IMG/VR virus record: IMGVR_UViG_3300020465_000097
Span: 1 to 23,195 of that record
Reading direction: 5' to 3' (one strand)
DNA: 23,195 bases
Origin: a virus
In this document: positions 22,632 to 23,195 of the stretch, piece by piece
Position numbering within the stretch: position 1 is the stretch's first letter
Layout of the letters: every line of letters begins with the position of its first letter
The notes under the pieces: generated by a model
Seen by the model: the letters and a program-made list of their open reading frames with translations, nothing else
The model's database searches: none
What the model was told of the DNA's origin: nothing
Program-made: the position numbers and the translations under genes

Positions 22632-23006
22632 ATGTCTATCAAATCAACAATCGCAGCTGCTTTCGCTGCACCTTTCCTTCTATCTTCAGCTGCTTTTGCT
22701 GGTCCTTACGTGAACGTAGAGACTAACAGCAATTGGGATGGAGACAACTACACAGGAAACACAACTGATCTTCACATCGGTTTTGAAGGTTCTACAGAAG
22801 GTGGCGTTGGCTACTATGTTCAAGGTGGTCCTTCAGTAATCGCACTTGATGGTGTTGACTCTGAAACTCAGTTCTCTGGTAAAGCTGGTGGTTCTGCTAC
22901 CCTTACAGATACTGTTGGAGTATACGGTGAGCTTGCTTTCACTTCAGATGACGATGACCTAATCGCTGATTCTGCTGCTAAGATTGGTCTTACCTACAAG
23001 TTCTAG
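22632..23006 (+). CDS. Secreted beta-rich outer-membrane-like protein
   Basis: 124 residues. A clear signal peptide is visible: MSIKST, then hydrophobic AAAFAAPFLLSSAAFA, with cleavage expected after AFA (about residue 23). The mature chain of about 101 residues is built of alternating strands (GPYVNVETNS, DLHIGFEGS, GYYVQGGPSV, GSATLTDTVGVYGELAFTS, AAKIGLTYKF). It ends in Phe, as outer-membrane barrel proteins do for assembly. About six strands are too few for a usual closed porin barrel, so it may oligomerise, or be periplasmic or on the virion. It has its own promoters, leader and terminator, separate from the replication operon. Function unknown; altering the infected cell's surface is a guess. 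Confidence 0.8.
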   Translation: MSIKSTIAAAFAAPFLLSSAAFAGPYVNVETNSNWDGDNYTGNTTDLHIGFEGSTEGGVGYYVQGGPSVIALDGVDSETQFSGKAGGSATLTDTVGVYGELAFTSDDDDLIADSAAKIGLTYKF

Positions 23007-23040
23007 TTCTCTTAAATAGTTAAGAGTTCGAGATGGATCG

Positions 23041-23069
23041 AGACCTCTGCATTGCAGGGGTCTTTTTTT
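23041..23069 (+). terminator. Intrinsic terminator after the outer-membrane-like gene
   Basis: A 10-bp stem (AGACCTCTGC / GCAGGGGTCT, one G-T pair), loop ATT, then seven T residues. It lies 34 bases after the stop. It shares the left arm AGACCTC and the right arm with tail GGGGTCTTTTTTTATGC with the terminator after gp23. Confidence 0.92.
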
Positions 23070-23084
23070 ATGCGATAATCTAAA

Positions 23085-23101
23085 CTAATGTACCCCATTA
23101 G
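23085..23101 (+). repeat. Short inverted repeat between terminator and promoter
   Basis: CTAATG (23085-23090) and CATTAG (23096-23101) form a perfect 6-bp palindrome with a five-base loop (TACCC), about 40 bases before the promoter at 23142. It has no T tract, so it is not a terminator. It could be an operator or chance. The rest of 23070-23141 shows nothing else. Confidence 0.3.
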
Positions 23102-23141
23102 CATTACTTGTAATTGTACGGTAGACCGAATGTAAAGTTAT

Positions 23142-23170
23142 TTGACAATGCTTAATGTTTCCTATATAAT
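23142..23170 (+). promoter_or_regulatory. Perfect-consensus sigma70 promoter at the right edge
   Basis: TTGACA (23142-23147), a 17-base spacer, and TATAAT (23165-23170): both hexamers and the spacing are ideal. Start expected about 23177, so it drives a gene beyond the window. It follows a terminator, marking a new early transcription unit. Confidence 0.88.
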
Positions 23171-23195
23171 ATTGTTACTTTACTTAACAAAAGAA

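Noticed and set aside
23089-23136. 15-codon frame from an ATG after the last terminator
   Set aside because: Too short, no ribosome site, no protein-like pattern.

Overview
The window is a piece of the structural and replication core of a T4-like myovirus, most probably a marine cyanophage infecting Synechococcus or Prochlorococcus. All supportable genes lie on the + strand and are packed head to tail with tiny overlaps. Their order is the classic T4-type order as rearranged in cyanomyoviruses: neck (gp13-14-15), terminase (gp16-17), tail sheath and tube (gp18-19), portal (gp20), prohead core (gp67-like, a non-T4 gene, gp21, gp22), major capsid (gp23), gp3, uvsY, uvsW, a 145-residue unknown, the late sigma factor gp55, gp47 and gp46. 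The cyanobacterial link rests on a DUF3110-type protein between gp47 and gp46, on this gene order, and on the AT-rich base composition. No photosynthesis or other classic auxiliary gene is inside the window.

Layout. 1-1076: 3' part of a repeat-rich fibre or structural protein whose beginning lies outside the window. 1098-4822: neck genes and small terminase. 4844-5420: three small genes chained by overlaps, two of them short (39 and 48 codons). 5407-11664: large terminase, sheath, tube, portal. 11699-15720: prohead assembly and capsid, closed by a strong intrinsic terminator. 15814-18441: a 54-residue gene, gp3, uvsY and uvsW. 18404-22483: unknown protein, gp55, gp47, DUF3110 protein, a roughly 33-residue single-helix membrane protein, and gp46. 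22484-22631: promoters and a structured leader that looks like an attenuator or a small RNA. 22632-23006: a secreted, beta-rich outer-membrane-like protein with its own terminator. 23142-23170: a perfect-consensus sigma70 promoter that fires out of the right edge.

Regulation can be read fairly well. Copies of the T4-type late promoter element (NATAAATA, plus CTAAATA variants) sit 18-37 bases before gp13, the post-gp16 gene, gp18, gp20, the gp67-like gene, gp22 and gp3. Host-type sigma70 promoters precede gp55, the outer-membrane-like gene and the gene beyond the right edge. This suggests that gp55 and the gp47/46 recombination genes are switched on by host polymerase. gp55 would then turn on the late head, neck and tail genes. 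Within each block the overlapping stops and starts (TAATG, ATGA, 8-base overlaps) point to coupled translation.

Departures from T4 are concentrated in inserted domains (gp14, gp15, N-terminus of gp22), in the replacement of gp68 by a beta-rich protein, and in several genes of 55 codons or fewer that automated calling could miss.
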